NCBI RefSeq assembly: GCF_017163705.1
Contig: NZ_JAFIWB010000003.1
Span: 1-64,000 of the forward strand
Length of the DNA: 64,000 nt
Direction of reading: 5' to 3'
Source: Xanthomonas bonasiae
Lineage (GTDB): Bacteria; Pseudomonadota; Gammaproteobacteria; Xanthomonadales; Xanthomonadaceae
Shown: in pieces, positions 1 to 8,670 of the stretch
How positions within the stretch are numbered: the first letter of the stretch is position 1
Layout: each line of letters starts with the position of its first letter
Made by a program: the position numbers and the translations under genes
Notes under the pieces: model-generated
The model's database searches: none
Told to the model about the DNA's origin: nothing
The model's input: the letters and a program-made list of their open reading frames with translations, nothing else

Positions 1-76
1 GTCCCCATCGTCTAGAGGCCTAGGACATCACCCTTTCACGGTGGCGACCGGGGTTCGAATCCCCGTGGGGACGCCA
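1..76 (+). tRNA. tRNA-Glu (TTC)
   Basis: Cloverleaf is visible: acceptor stem GTCCCCA (1-7) pairs with TGGGGAC (66-72), the anticodon TTC lies at 35-37 in the loop between paired CACC/GGTG arms, the T arm contains GGTTCGAATCC, and G73 plus an encoded CCA end follow. The window begins exactly at its first base, so any upstream tRNA partner or promoter is out of view. Confidence 0.97.
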
Positions 77-87
77 TCTACACCAAG

Positions 88-114
88 ACACCCGGCACTG
101 CCGGGTGTTTTTTT
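88..114 (+). terminator. Rho-independent terminator after tRNA-Glu
   Basis: Inverted repeat ACACCCGGCA / TGCCGGGTGT with a one-base loop, followed by a run of seven T. It lies 12 bases after the CCA end of tRNA-Glu and would stop the tRNA transcript before the convergent lipase-like gene. Confidence 0.9.
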
Positions 115-173
115 GTCTGCGTTTCGCGCGCCGCCGGCACCCGGTCGGCGGCGTTGTCGCTCGCCGCTGCGGT

Positions 174-2054
174 TCAGCGCAGCAGCTTGCGGATCTGCAG
201 GATGGCCTGCGGGGTTTCCTGCACGCTGTGGCCGGAGGCGATCACGGTTTCCGACGCCGCACCGTCCAGGTGCGCGCTCCAGTAGGGCACGAAGCCGTCG
301 TCCGATTGTGCCAGCGGCACGCGCGGATCGCGGCGGGCGATGATCGAGTGATAGCTCACCTTCGGCGAGATCTTCAGCTGCGCCGCGGCTTCGACGAAGT
401 CATCGTGGTCGTCGAGGTTGTCCATGCTGGTCGGCAGCTTGCCGACCAGGCCGGCGCAGGTGATGTCCTTGAACTGGTCGAGAACGCGCGCGGGCAGGCC
501 GATCAGGCGTCCCACCAGGCTGCCGAGCATGCCGGTGGCATACGGGGTGCCGCGATGCGGCGAGGCCAGGAAGATGGCCTCGGAGACTGCCGGCATCGGC
601 TCGAAATGCAGCATCGGCGACAGTGTGTCGCGCAGCGTCCGCATCGCCTGCGGCGCGAGCGTCGCGTTGCCGAACAGGCGCTGCCAGAGCCGGTCGCCGT
701 CGCTGGAGGACACCATCAAGCGTGCCAGCACGCCGCCCATGCTGTGCCCGACCAGCACCATGTCGTGCGCCGAGGCGCTGCGCCGTTGCGGATCGAAATG
801 GTCCAGCGCCTGCTCCAGGCCGTTGCGGATTTCCATCTGGTTGTAGGCGATCGGCAGGTTGGTCGGGTAGTAGACCAGCCAGATCTGATAGCGGGCGCGC
901 AGCTGTTCGTCGCCGAGCAGTTCGTTGGCCAGGTTCACCCAGGCCTCGGGACTGCTGGCCAGGCCGTGCAGCAGCACCAGCACCCGGCGGTCGGGATCGT
1001 AGGGTTGGGTCAGGAAGATGTGCGGCCGGTCGATGCCATGGGCCATGCCGAACAGCGTGCGCAGCGATTGCTCGGCGAAACCCGAGCGCGCCATCCACAC
1101 CCCGTAGCCGGCACTGAAGTCGCCGGCCAGCGGTACCGCGTAGCCGCCCAGCGTGGCGCGGGCGCTCAGGTACGGATCGTAGGCTTCCACCCGCACCGCG
1201 CGGCTGGCCAGCACCTCGGCCAGCGTGTCGCCATCGAAGCGCAGCAGCACGGTCAGGCTCGGCGTCGGCATTTCGCTGTAGGCCGGGCTCGTCGCGTCCG
1301 ACTCGCTCGCCTCGTTCCGCAGCGACGTCGCGTCCGGCAACACCGCGACCATCTCCGCGCCGAATCCGTCGCGCCGGTAGACGCTGCGCAGCCCGGTGAA
1401 GCGCAGGCCGCTCGCCGGCAACATCGCATCGGGCATCGGCATGTCCTGCAAGGCGCCCAACCGGCTCACGTCCAGCGCGATCCTCCAGCCGGGCAGGGCC
1501 GACAGTTCGGCTGCGCTGTCGGCCCGCTGGCCCTGTTGCTGGAAGCGCACGAACAACGCCGACACCGCCTGTTGCACCGCATAGTTGTAGTAGTCGCGGA
1601 CCTGGGTCTGGCGGTCCTCGAAGGTGCGCTCGCCAGGCGCGCGCTCGCTGAAGAACAGGTAGGCATAGGCATAACGCGCGGTCTCCAGCCAGGCGCTCAG
1701 TGCCGCCTCGCTGCGCGGCTGGCGCTTGGCCAACCGCAGCGAGGCCTGCAGCCACAGCTCGGCGACGGCCGCCAGCTTGCGTTCCTGGACCACGCCGTCG
1801 TTGTCGAGCAACTGCTCGGCGCATTGCCGGGTTCGGGTGCTGCATGCGCTTTCGCTCAGGCCGATCACCGCGAGCGTCTCGATCGCCGGGATGCTGAGGT
1901 GGCCGTTGCCGAGCGGGTCGCCGCGCCTGGCCTGGATGTACTCCGCCGCGCTCACCGGTTTCAGTGTGACCATGGCGCAGCCGCTGGCGCCCGACGCCAG
2001 GCACAGCGCGGCGAACATGCGCCAGGCCAGGCGGCGGCTGCGCTGGCCGATCAT
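174..2054 (-). CDS. Lipoprotein alpha/beta hydrolase (lipase/esterase-like)
   Basis: 626 residues. The N terminus is a lipoprotein signal: RR pair, hydrophobic stretch, then Cys26 after SG. The first half is not recognised. The C-terminal part is an alpha/beta hydrolase: VLLHGLASS forms the oxyanion strand, GHSMGG the nucleophile elbow (serine), and GHSVQETP near the end (His609) supplies a likely catalytic His. A PGAP1/lipase-like activity on the outer membrane or in the periplasm is plausible, but the substrate is unknown. The start at 2054 is chosen because its ATG overlaps the stop of the RND pump gene (ATGA), so it is the last gene of the efflux operon and probably translationally coupled. 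A longer in-frame reading antisense to nothing real extends upstream but lacks any domain. Confidence 0.85.
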   Translation of the reverse strand: MIGQRSRRLAWRMFAALCLASGASGCAMVTLKPVSAAEYIQARRGDPLGNGHLSIPAIETLAVIGLSESACSTRTRQCAEQLLDNDGVVQERKLAAVAELWLQASLRLAKRQPRSEAALSAWLETARYAYAYLFFSERAPGERTFEDRQTQVRDYYNYAVQQAVSALFVRFQQQGQRADSAAELSALPGWRIALDVSRLGALQDMPMPDAMLPASGLRFTGLRSVYRRDGFGAEMVAVLPDATSLRNEASESDATSPAYSEMPTPSLTVLLRFDGDTLAEVLASRAVRVEAYDPYLSARATLGGYAVPLAGDFSAGYGVWMARSGFAEQSLRTLFGMAHGIDRPHIFLTQPYDPDRRVLVLLHGLASSPEAWVNLANELLGDEQLRARYQIWLVYYPTNLPIAYNQMEIRNGLEQALDHFDPQRRSASAHDMVLVGHSMGGVLARLMVSSSDGDRLWQRLFGNATLAPQAMRTLRDTLSPMLHFEPMPAVSEAIFLASPHRGTPYATGMLGSLVGRLIGLPARVLDQFKDITCAGLVGKLPTSMDNLDDHDDFVEAAAQLKISPKVSYHSIIARRDPRVPLAQSDDGFVPYWSAHLDGAASETVIASGHSVQETPQAILQIRKLLR

Positions 2055-5000
2055 GCCGCGGCCGTCCGCAGTGCGCTGCGGCCGGTGCGCAGCGAGAACA
2101 GCAGGTCGTACAGCACCGGGATCACGCCCAGCGTGACCAGCGTGCCCAGCGCCAGCCCGCCGATCATGGTGATCGCCATGCCGGTCCACAGCGGGCCGGC
2201 GAACAGCATCAGCGGGACCAGGCCGACGATGCAGGTCAGCTTGGTCATCACGATCGGGCGCAGGCGCTTGACCGCGGCCGCGACCACCGCGTCGTGCCGG
2301 TCCAGGCCGTCGGCCAGTTCGGCATCGATGCGCTCCAGCAGCAATACCGCGTTGTTGACGATGATGCCGGCCAGCGCGAGCAGGCCGAAGGTGGCCATGA
2401 AGCCGAACGGGTAGCCGGTGACGAGCAGCGCCAGCGCCGCGCCGATCAGCACGAACGGAACGCTGGCGACGACGATGAACAGCTTGCGGAACGAGTTGAA
2501 TTGCCAGATGAACAACAGCAGGATCGCGCCCAGCGCATGCGGCATGTACTGCAGCAAGGCCTGGTTGGCCTCGGCCGAATCCTCCAGTTCCCCGCCCATC
2601 TCGATGCGGTAGCCCGGCGGCAGGCGCAGCGCGGCGACCTTGCCGGCCAGCGCGGTCACCACTTCGTCGGTGGTCATGCTCGGGTTGTGCCCGGTGACGG
2701 TGATGGCGCGGCTCAGGTTGCGGCGCTGGATCGCCGACGGCTCGGAGGACAGGGCGATCTCGGCGATCGCCGACAGCGGCACGGCGGCGGCGCCGGACGC
2801 CGGATAGAGCAGGGTGCTGCCCGGATCGCTGGTCGCGACGCGTTCGTCGGCGCCGCCGCGCAGCACGATCGGGACGTTGACGCTGTCGTCGCGGATCACC
2901 GAGGCGTCGATGCCGCTGTAGCGCAGTTGCAGGGCCTGGGCGATGTCGTCGCTGCCGACCCCGGCGCGGCGCGCCTTGACCTGGTCGACGCGGACCTCGT
3001 AGCGGGGAATGCGGATCTCCCAGTCGTCGCTGACATCGATCGTGCCCGGCAGCTGGCGCAGCGCCTGGGCGATCCCGGCGGCGATGCGGCGCAACTGCGC
3101 TTCGTCCGAGCCGACCACCCGATAGATCGCCACGCCGGATTCGGTCGAGCCCATCGAGAAGCGCTTGGGCTCGGCGCGCACGGCGGGATAGCCCTGGCAG
3201 ATGTGCTGGCGGACGCGCGCGATGACCGCGTCGAGGTCGGTGCCGGGGCGCACGCTGACGGTGAAGTAGGCGATGTTGGCCGCGGCCTGCGGCGGATTCA
3301 GGCCGAGCACGATGCGCGGTCCGCCGTCGGCGACGTAGCCGATGCTGTCCACGATCTCGGGATTGCGCTTGCGATCGGCCAGCCAGCGGCTGATCGATTG
3401 CACGGTGCGCAGGGTTTCGCGCGAATCGCTGCCCGGCTGCAGGGTCACCGGCATCTGGAACTGCAGGCGATCGGACTTGGGCAGGAAGCTGTAGGGAATC
3501 GAGCCCAGGATGGTGGCCGCCACCGCCAGCAACAGCAGCATGCTGCCCAGGAACAGCGCCTTGTGCCGGAGCAGGGTTTCGATGATGCGCCGGTAGCCGC
3601 GGTACAGCCTGGAATCGTAGTGGTCGGCGCCATCGGCACCTTCGGCATGCGCGCTGCGGTGCGCGCGCGCGAAGTACATGCACAGCAGCGGGGTCACGGT
3701 GACGCTGAGCAGCCACGAGCCGAGCAGGGTCACCGCCAGCACGATCGCCAGCGAACGCATGTACTCGTTGGTGCTGGTCTGGCCGAAGAAGAACGGCGAG
3801 AACGCGAGCACGATGACCAGCGAGGAGGTCAGCAACGGCAGCGCCAGCGTGCGCCCGGCGGCTTCGCAGGCCTGCCGGCGTTCCTCGCCGGCGGCCAGGC
3901 GGCGCTCGATGTCCTCGGCGATGACGATGCCGTTGTCCACCAGCAGCCCGAGCGCCAGGATGATCGCGGCGATGGAGACGGTCTGCAGTTCCACGTCCAG
4001 CGCCCGCATCACGATCAGCGTGCCGAGGATGGTCAGCGGCACGATCGCGCCGACGATCAGGCCGGTGCGCCAGCCCAGGAACAGCATCACCACCGCCATC
4101 ACGATGAGCACGGTCTCGCCCATGACGTGATGCATCTTGCCCATTTCGCGTTCGACCACGTCGGCCTGGAAGGTGACCACGTGCTGGGAAAAGCCGACCG
4201 GCAGCATCCGCGCGGTCTCGCCGAGCTTCTGCCGCAGCGCCTGGCCGACTTGCGCGATGTTGTAGCCGGGCGCCATCGACACCGCCACCACGACGGCCGG
4301 TTGGCCCTGGTAGATCGCGGCGCTCTCCGGCGGATCGGCCGGCATCAGCGCGATGCGCGCCAGCTGCGACAGCGGGATCTGGCGCGCGCCATCGGCGCCG
4401 GAAACCGAGATCGGCGTATTGCGCAGCTCGTCCAGGGTGCGGATTTCGCCGGAGGTGGTGACGGTCATCGCCAGCCCGGACGCGGCGATCTGGCCGCCGC
4501 TGGCGACCACGTTCTGGGTGCGCAGCTGTTGCGCCACGGCACTCGGGGTCAGGCCGGCCTCGCTGAGCCGGGTCCGCTCGAAGGCGACGTAGATGCGGTC
4601 CTCGCGCAGTCCGTGGAAGCTGACGCGTTCCACCCCGGGCACGGTGTACAGCTGTTCGCGCATCTGCCGCAGCGGCGCGCGCATCTCGCTGGTGGCGAAG
4701 CCGGGCGCGGTCACCGCGATCGAGGCGATCGCGACACGGCCGAAATCGTCGTCGACGAACGGCCCCTGCGTGCCCGGCGGCAACTCGGCGCTGGCATCGG
4801 CCGCCTTGGTGCGCACCCGTTGCCACAGTGCGGGCAGATCGGCGACGTCGTCGCGCGCGGTCAGCTGTACGATCGCGCTGCCGGGCCGCACGGTGGTGAC
4901 GATCTTCTTGATGCCGGTCAGTTCGCGCAGGTGTTCCTCGAGCGGGCGCGCGATCAGGTTCTCGAAGCGCTCGCTGGGCATGCCGGGAAACGCGACCTGC

Positions 5001-5140
5001 ACCACCGCATCGCGGACAGTGACGCTGGGTTCCTCCTGCGACGGAAAACCCAGGAAGGTGACGATGCCGCCGATCAGGATCAGCGCGGCGGTGAACAGCG
5101 CGAAGCGGCTGGAAGCGAGGGTGGCGCGGGTCAGGTTCAT
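2051..5140 (-). CDS. RND efflux permease with altered proton-relay residues
   Basis: 1029 residues, the usual length for an AcrB-type (HAE1) inner-membrane pump. The N-terminal helix is at about 12-31, a large periplasmic loop follows, then a helix bundle (about 340-480), a second loop and a second bundle to the C terminus. The central helix reads LGLLVDNGIVIAED (Asp402-Asn403) where AcrB has two Asp (D407, D408), and the later helix reads IIVNNAVLLLER where AcrB has the essential Lys940. The gene overlaps the adaptor gene upstream and the lipase-like gene downstream by 4 bases each. It is expected to work with that adaptor and the outer-membrane factor encoded at 7100-8557. Export substrate is unknown. 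Family call is firm; the proton pathway may differ from AcrB. Confidence 0.95.
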   Translation of the reverse strand: MNLTRATLASSRFALFTAALILIGGIVTFLGFPSQEEPSVTVRDAVVQVAFPGMPSERFENLIARPLEEHLRELTGIKKIVTTVRPGSAIVQLTARDDVADLPALWQRVRTKAADASAELPPGTQGPFVDDDFGRVAIASIAVTAPGFATSEMRAPLRQMREQLYTVPGVERVSFHGLREDRIYVAFERTRLSEAGLTPSAVAQQLRTQNVVASGGQIAASGLAMTVTTSGEIRTLDELRNTPISVSGADGARQIPLSQLARIALMPADPPESAAIYQGQPAVVVAVSMAPGYNIAQVGQALRQKLGETARMLPVGFSQHVVTFQADVVEREMGKMHHVMGETVLIVMAVVMLFLGWRTGLIVGAIVPLTILGTLIVMRALDVELQTVSIAAIILALGLLVDNGIVIAEDIERRLAAGEERRQACEAAGRTLALPLLTSSLVIVLAFSPFFFGQTSTNEYMRSLAIVLAVTLLGSWLLSVTVTPLLCMYFARAHRSAHAEGADGADHYDSRLYRGYRRIIETLLRHKALFLGSMLLLLAVAATILGSIPYSFLPKSDRLQFQMPVTLQPGSDSRETLRTVQSISRWLADRKRNPEIVDSIGYVADGGPRIVLGLNPPQAAANIAYFTVSVRPGTDLDAVIARVRQHICQGYPAVRAEPKRFSMGSTESGVAIYRVVGSDEAQLRRIAAGIAQALRQLPGTIDVSDDWEIRIPRYEVRVDQVKARRAGVGSDDIAQALQLRYSGIDASVIRDDSVNVPIVLRGGADERVATSDPGSTLLYPASGAAAVPLSAIAEIALSSEPSAIQRRNLSRAITVTGHNPSMTTDEVVTALAGKVAALRLPPGYRIEMGGELEDSAEANQALLQYMPHALGAILLLFIWQFNSFRKLFIVVASVPFVLIGAALALLVTGYPFGFMATFGLLALAGIIVNNAVLLLERIDAELADGLDRHDAVVAAAVKRLRPIVMTKLTCIVGLVPLMLFAGPLWTGMAITMIGGLALGTLVTLGVIPVLYDLLFSLRTGRSALRTAAA

Positions 5141-6258
5141 GGCGAGGCGGTGCCGGTCAGGCGCGTAGCGGGATGGAAGGGGACGACGGTCTGTCCGTCG
5201 CTGAGGAAGGCCGCGCCGGCGGCGACGATGCGTTCGCCGGCGCGCAGTCCCTGGCGGACCTGCACGCGGTCGCCTTCGGCATTCCCGGTCACGATCTGGC
5301 GCCGGCGCACGCTGGCGTTGCTGTCCTGGTAGACGAACACCATCGGCTTGCCATTGCCCATGCTCGGCACCAGCGCGCTGAGCGGGACGCTCAATGGCTG
5401 CGTTTCGGCGTGGGGCAGGGCCAGGAGCAGGTTCTCGCCGCTGCGCAAGCCAGCGGCGGGGTCCGCGGTACTTTCGAACAGCGCCTGCACGGTGGCGCCG
5501 CCGTCGAGGCGATCGGACACGCTGCGCAGCCGCAGCGGCAGCGCCTGCTCGGGCGCGCCGGCCCGATACGCCGTCGCCGCCTGGCCGGGATGCAGCGTCG
5601 CTGCCAATGCCGAGGGCAGCGCGACCGTCACCTGCGCACGCCCGCGGCCTTCCAGTTGCAGCACCGGCTGGCCCGCTGCCACGTTGGCGTCGGGCTGCTG
5701 CAGCCGCGCCACCACGCTGCCGTCGAACGGCGCACGCAGCTCGACCTGGCGCAGGCCGCGGCGCGCCAGCGCCAGGTCCGACTGCGCGCTGCGCACGCGC
5801 GCCTGCGCGCTGGCGAAGGCGGTCTTGGCGGCGGTCAAGGTGGCCGCGGATGCGGCGCCGTCCTCGAACATGGCCTGCTGCTGGGCGAGCTGGGTCTGCT
5901 GCTGTTGCAGATCCGCCGCCGCGATACGCACGTTGGCCTCGGCCTGCTCGGCACGCAGGCGGTTCGGTTCCGGATCCAGCCGCGCCAGGACCTGGCCCTG
6001 GCGCACGCTGTCGCCGACATCCACCGCGACCGAGGCGATGCGGCCGCCGCCTTCGAAGCCCAGTTCGGCGCGCTGCTCCTGGCGCACCTGGGCCACGAGG
6101 CGATCGTCGGCGCCGCCGCTGCTGCCGACGGCCTCCAGCTTCACCGCGCGCGGGGCTTCCGCAGGCGGCGTCGGGTCGCGGCTGCAGGCGGTCAACGCCA
6201 CTGCCGCCAGCGGCACGCAGACGCAGAGAAACATCGCAAGACTCGGTTTCATGGGCAT
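5137..6258 (-). CDS. RND efflux periplasmic adaptor (membrane fusion lipoprotein)
   Basis: 373 residues. Hydrophobic signal ending in a lipobox (ALTAC, Cys25), so probably lipid-anchored. The order is that of the AcrA/HlyD family: a first lipoyl half (VDVGDSVRQGQVLARLD), an Ala/Gln-rich coiled coil hairpin (about 90-170), a second lipoyl half (LRAPFDGSVVARL), then beta-barrel and membrane-proximal domains ending near VRQGLRAGERIVAAGA. It bridges the pump and outer-membrane channel. The stop overlaps the pump start by 4 bases. The start at 6258 gives a proper signal peptide; the second Met (residue 3) is possible. Confidence 0.94.
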   Translation of the reverse strand: MPMKPSLAMFLCVCVPLAAVALTACSRDPTPPAEAPRAVKLEAVGSSGGADDRLVAQVRQEQRAELGFEGGGRIASVAVDVGDSVRQGQVLARLDPEPNRLRAEQAEANVRIAAADLQQQQTQLAQQQAMFEDGAASAATLTAAKTAFASAQARVRSAQSDLALARRGLRQVELRAPFDGSVVARLQQPDANVAAGQPVLQLEGRGRAQVTVALPSALAATLHPGQAATAYRAGAPEQALPLRLRSVSDRLDGGATVQALFESTADPAAGLRSGENLLLALPHAETQPLSVPLSALVPSMGNGKPMVFVYQDSNASVRRRQIVTGNAEGDRVQVRQGLRAGERIVAAGAAFLSDGQTVVPFHPATRLTGTASP

Positions 6259-6270
6259 TCTATGGGCGGG

Positions 6271-7074
6271 TCAGAAGGTGTAGGTCACGGCGCCGATGGC
6301 GCTGGCGAAGGCGCGGCGCTGCACGATCGGGCTGCCGTCGGCGTTGTCGACATAGCGCGTGCCGGCGACCGTCAGCGAGGTGCTCCAGTGCTTGGACAGC
6401 GCGTGGTCCCAGTTGGCGCCGACCGAATAGGCGTACAGGCCGGAGCCGGCGCTGTAGGCGGCAAACCCGCTACGCGCGCTCTGCGCATCGGTGACCCCGA
6501 AATAGGCCTGGTTGTAGCGGCGGTCGCCCCAGTGCGCGTCCAGGTTCATGGTCAGCGTGTCGCGGTCGTTCTGCAGCAGGGTGAACTTGGCCCCGGCGCG
6601 ATAGTTGTTGCGGCGCGCACCGTCCTTCAGGGCGAATTCGGCTTCGGCATCCAGCATCAGATACGAGGTGAACTGCTGCGCGATCATGGTGCGGCTGGTG
6701 ATCGAACCGGGCACGTCGCCCATGCCGGCCAGGGTTCTGGAGCCCGGGCGCCAGCTGCTGTTGCGGTCCAGCCGGCCCAGGTCGTAGCCGAACGACTGGC
6801 TGACGTAGAAGCCGCCCTCGCTCTGGAATTGCGCGCCGAGGCCGCGCACGCTGTCGAAGAACAGCAGGCCGCTCTGTGCCGCCAGCACCGGGGCGAATTG
6901 CACGCGGTCGTCCCTGGAGCCGAAGTAGCGCGGCGCCGCCACTGCGGCGGCGCCGAGGCTGAGTTCGGTCTGGTGGCCGAACAGGCGGAAGCCGGATGCG
7001 TCCGCATCGGCGGCGTTGGCCACCAGCGGCGATACGGCGCAGGCCAGGAGCGGGAACAAGGCGATCATTTTCAT
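6271..7074 (-). CDS. MipA/OmpV family outer-membrane protein
   Basis: 267 residues. A signal peptide (MKMIALFPLLACAVSPLVANA) is followed by amphipathic, aromatic-rich strands and a C-terminal Phe (VTYTF), as expected for an outer-membrane beta-barrel of the MipA/OmpV family. The start at 7074 is preferred over an upstream in-frame ATG because it begins the signal peptide and is preceded by a purine-rich AAGAGA. It lies between the outer-membrane factor and adaptor genes, 12 and 25 bases away, so it is part of the efflux operon. MipA-like proteins accompany efflux systems in several proteobacteria; the role is not certain (inference). Confidence 0.88.
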   Translation of the reverse strand: MKMIALFPLLACAVSPLVANAADADASGFRLFGHQTELSLGAAAVAAPRYFGSRDDRVQFAPVLAAQSGLLFFDSVRGLGAQFQSEGGFYVSQSFGYDLGRLDRNSSWRPGSRTLAGMGDVPGSITSRTMIAQQFTSYLMLDAEAEFALKDGARRNNYRAGAKFTLLQNDRDTLTMNLDAHWGDRRYNQAYFGVTDAQSARSGFAAYSAGSGLYAYSVGANWDHALSKHWSTSLTVAGTRYVDNADGSPIVQRRAFASAIGAVTYTF

Positions 7075-7099
7075 GGACGTTCTCTTCGACGTGGAGGGA

Positions 7100-8557
7100 T
7101 CAGGAGGCGTGCGGCAGTTGCACGCCATAGAACGCGCGGAACAGCGCGATACGGTTGAGGATCAGGTCCTGGCGGGCCTGCAGGTGATCCAGGGCGGCCT
7201 GCTCGGCGGCGATGCGTTCGCCGAGCAGCGCGGGGCGATCCTGCAGGCCCTGCGCGACGCGGCGCTGCATGCGTTGGATGCGTTGCCGTTCGCGATCGCG
7301 GTTGGCCCGCTCGCGCTGTTCGCGTTGCTGCAGGGCAGGGCCGGCATCGAGCGCATCGGCCACTTCGCGGAACGCCGATTCGATCGCCTTCTCGTAGTCG
7401 GCGACGCCGGCCTGCTTGCGCAGCTGCGCGATGTCCAGGTTGGCGCGGTTGCGGCCGAAGTCGAAGATCGGCATGGTCAGTTGCGGAACGAAACTCCAGG
7501 TGCGGCTGCCGGCGGCGAACAGGCCGCTGAGCACATCGCTGGCGGTTCCCAGCGAGGTGCTGAGCTTGATCGACGGGAAGAATGCGGCGCGCGCGGCGCC
7601 GATGTCGGCATTGCGCGCGCGCAACTCGGCTTCGGCCTGCTGGATGTCCGGACGCTGCAGCAAGACCGCCGAGTCCAGGTCGCGCAGCGCCATGCTGCCC
7701 GCGTCGGTCGGCAGCACGTCCTCGAGATCGCCGGCGCTGGCCGGTGCGTCGTAGCCGGCGACCAGTTGCAGCGCGCGGCGCGCGGCGGCGTGGTCGCTGG
7801 CCGCCTGCATCGCGCGGACTTGGGCCTGGTCGGTCTGATGGCGCTGGCGGTCGAGCGCGTCGGTGGAGATCAGCCCGACATCGTGCTGGTCGTCGGCGAC
7901 TGCCAACAGCGCGTTGCTGTCGTCGGCGATGGCCTGGAAACGCGCCTGCGCCTGGGCGGCGGCGCGTTCCAGCGTGTAGGTGCGCAACACCTCGGCGACC
8001 AGCGCGCCGCGCGCGGCCTGCTGGCCGGCGCTGGACGCCAGATAGCGCTGCTGCGCGGCAGCGGACAACGCGGCCAGCTTGCCGAACAGATCCAGTTCGA
8101 AATCGTCGACGCCGACCGCGGCGGTGACCAGCTTCTGCCCGTAACGCTCCTGCTGCCGCGGATCGTCGTAGCTCTGCCGGGCCTGCTGCGCATCGATGCC
8201 GAGCTGCGGCAGCTGCTGCGACCGCTCGATCCGGTATTGCGCGCGGGCCTGCTGCACTTGCAGGACGGTGTTGCGGAAGTCCGGATTGTGCGCCAGCGCC
8301 TGCTGCACCAGCGGCGCGAGGTCGTGGGCCGGCGAGAATGCGCGCAGGAACCGCCGTTCCTGCTCCGACAGCGCGACCGCGGGCGCCGCGCTCGCCTGCG
8401 GCAGCGGTGCCGCCGCTGCGCCGCCCAGCGTGCTCGGCACGGCGGCCTGCGGGCGCTGGTAGACCGGCGCCAGCGAGCAGCCGCCGAGCAGCACCGCCAG
8501 CGCGGCGACGAGGAGGCGAGGGCGGTACGGACGCTTGCCTGCGGGCGATACAATCAT
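7100..8557 (-). CDS. RND efflux outer-membrane factor (NodT/OprM-type lipoprotein)
   Basis: 485 residues from the chosen start. Positively charged N terminus, hydrophobic core and lipobox LLGGC, then SLAPVYQRP, the hallmark of NodT-family channels. Two long Ala/Gln-rich alpha-hairpin repeats follow, each with the family motif (YRIERSQQLPQLGIDAQQ in the first, IGAARAAFFPSIKLSTSLG in the second). The protein should form the trimeric TolC-like exit duct of this pump. The start at 8557 is chosen over an upstream in-frame ATG because it gives a clean lipoprotein signal. It is the first gene of the minus-strand operon and faces the response-regulator gene across about 110 bases. Confidence 0.94.
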   Translation of the reverse strand: MIVSPAGKRPYRPRLLVAALAVLLGGCSLAPVYQRPQAAVPSTLGGAAAAPLPQASAAPAVALSEQERRFLRAFSPAHDLAPLVQQALAHNPDFRNTVLQVQQARAQYRIERSQQLPQLGIDAQQARQSYDDPRQQERYGQKLVTAAVGVDDFELDLFGKLAALSAAAQQRYLASSAGQQAARGALVAEVLRTYTLERAAAQAQARFQAIADDSNALLAVADDQHDVGLISTDALDRQRHQTDQAQVRAMQAASDHAAARRALQLVAGYDAPASAGDLEDVLPTDAGSMALRDLDSAVLLQRPDIQQAEAELRARNADIGAARAAFFPSIKLSTSLGTASDVLSGLFAAGSRTWSFVPQLTMPIFDFGRNRANLDIAQLRKQAGVADYEKAIESAFREVADALDAGPALQQREQRERANRDRERQRIQRMQRRVAQGLQDRPALLGERIAAEQAALDHLQARQDLILNRIALFRAFYGVQLPHAS

Positions 8558-8606
8558 GGGGGTCAGTCGGGGTGGCCAATCTCGAGTGATAGAGTCGGCC
8601 GGCAAG

Positions 8607-8645
8607 TTCAAGCTGGCTTCTAGGAATCTTCAAGATTCCGTCAAG
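8607..8645. promoter_or_regulatory. Four hexamers at 11-bp period, likely response-regulator site
   Basis: TTCAAG (8607), TTCTAG (8618), TTCAAG (8629) and GTCAAG (8640) recur at exactly 11 bp in the divergent promoter between the efflux operon and the two-component operon. The third copy also sits in the inverted repeat GGAATC-TTCAA-GATTCC (8623-8639). Tandem direct repeats at one helical turn are typical of OmpR/PhoB-family binding, so the regulator encoded at 8671 is the natural candidate to bind here and control both operons. Confidence 0.6.
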
Positions 8646-8670
8646 ACGCGCGACCAGGGCGGCACAGGGC

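Noticed and set aside
174-4826. A continuous 1550-codon minus-strand frame
   Set aside because: Only its C-terminal 626 codons (from 2054) make sense; the rest overlaps the RND pump gene in a shifted frame and has no homology.
105-5332. Very long open frames running antisense to the efflux genes (hundreds of codons, e.g. 105-2414 and 2294-5332 plus strand)
   Set aside because: High GC content leaves stop codons rare in the opposite frames. The translations are Arg/His/Gln-rich without domains, while the minus-strand frames give complete RND, adaptor and hydrolase proteins.
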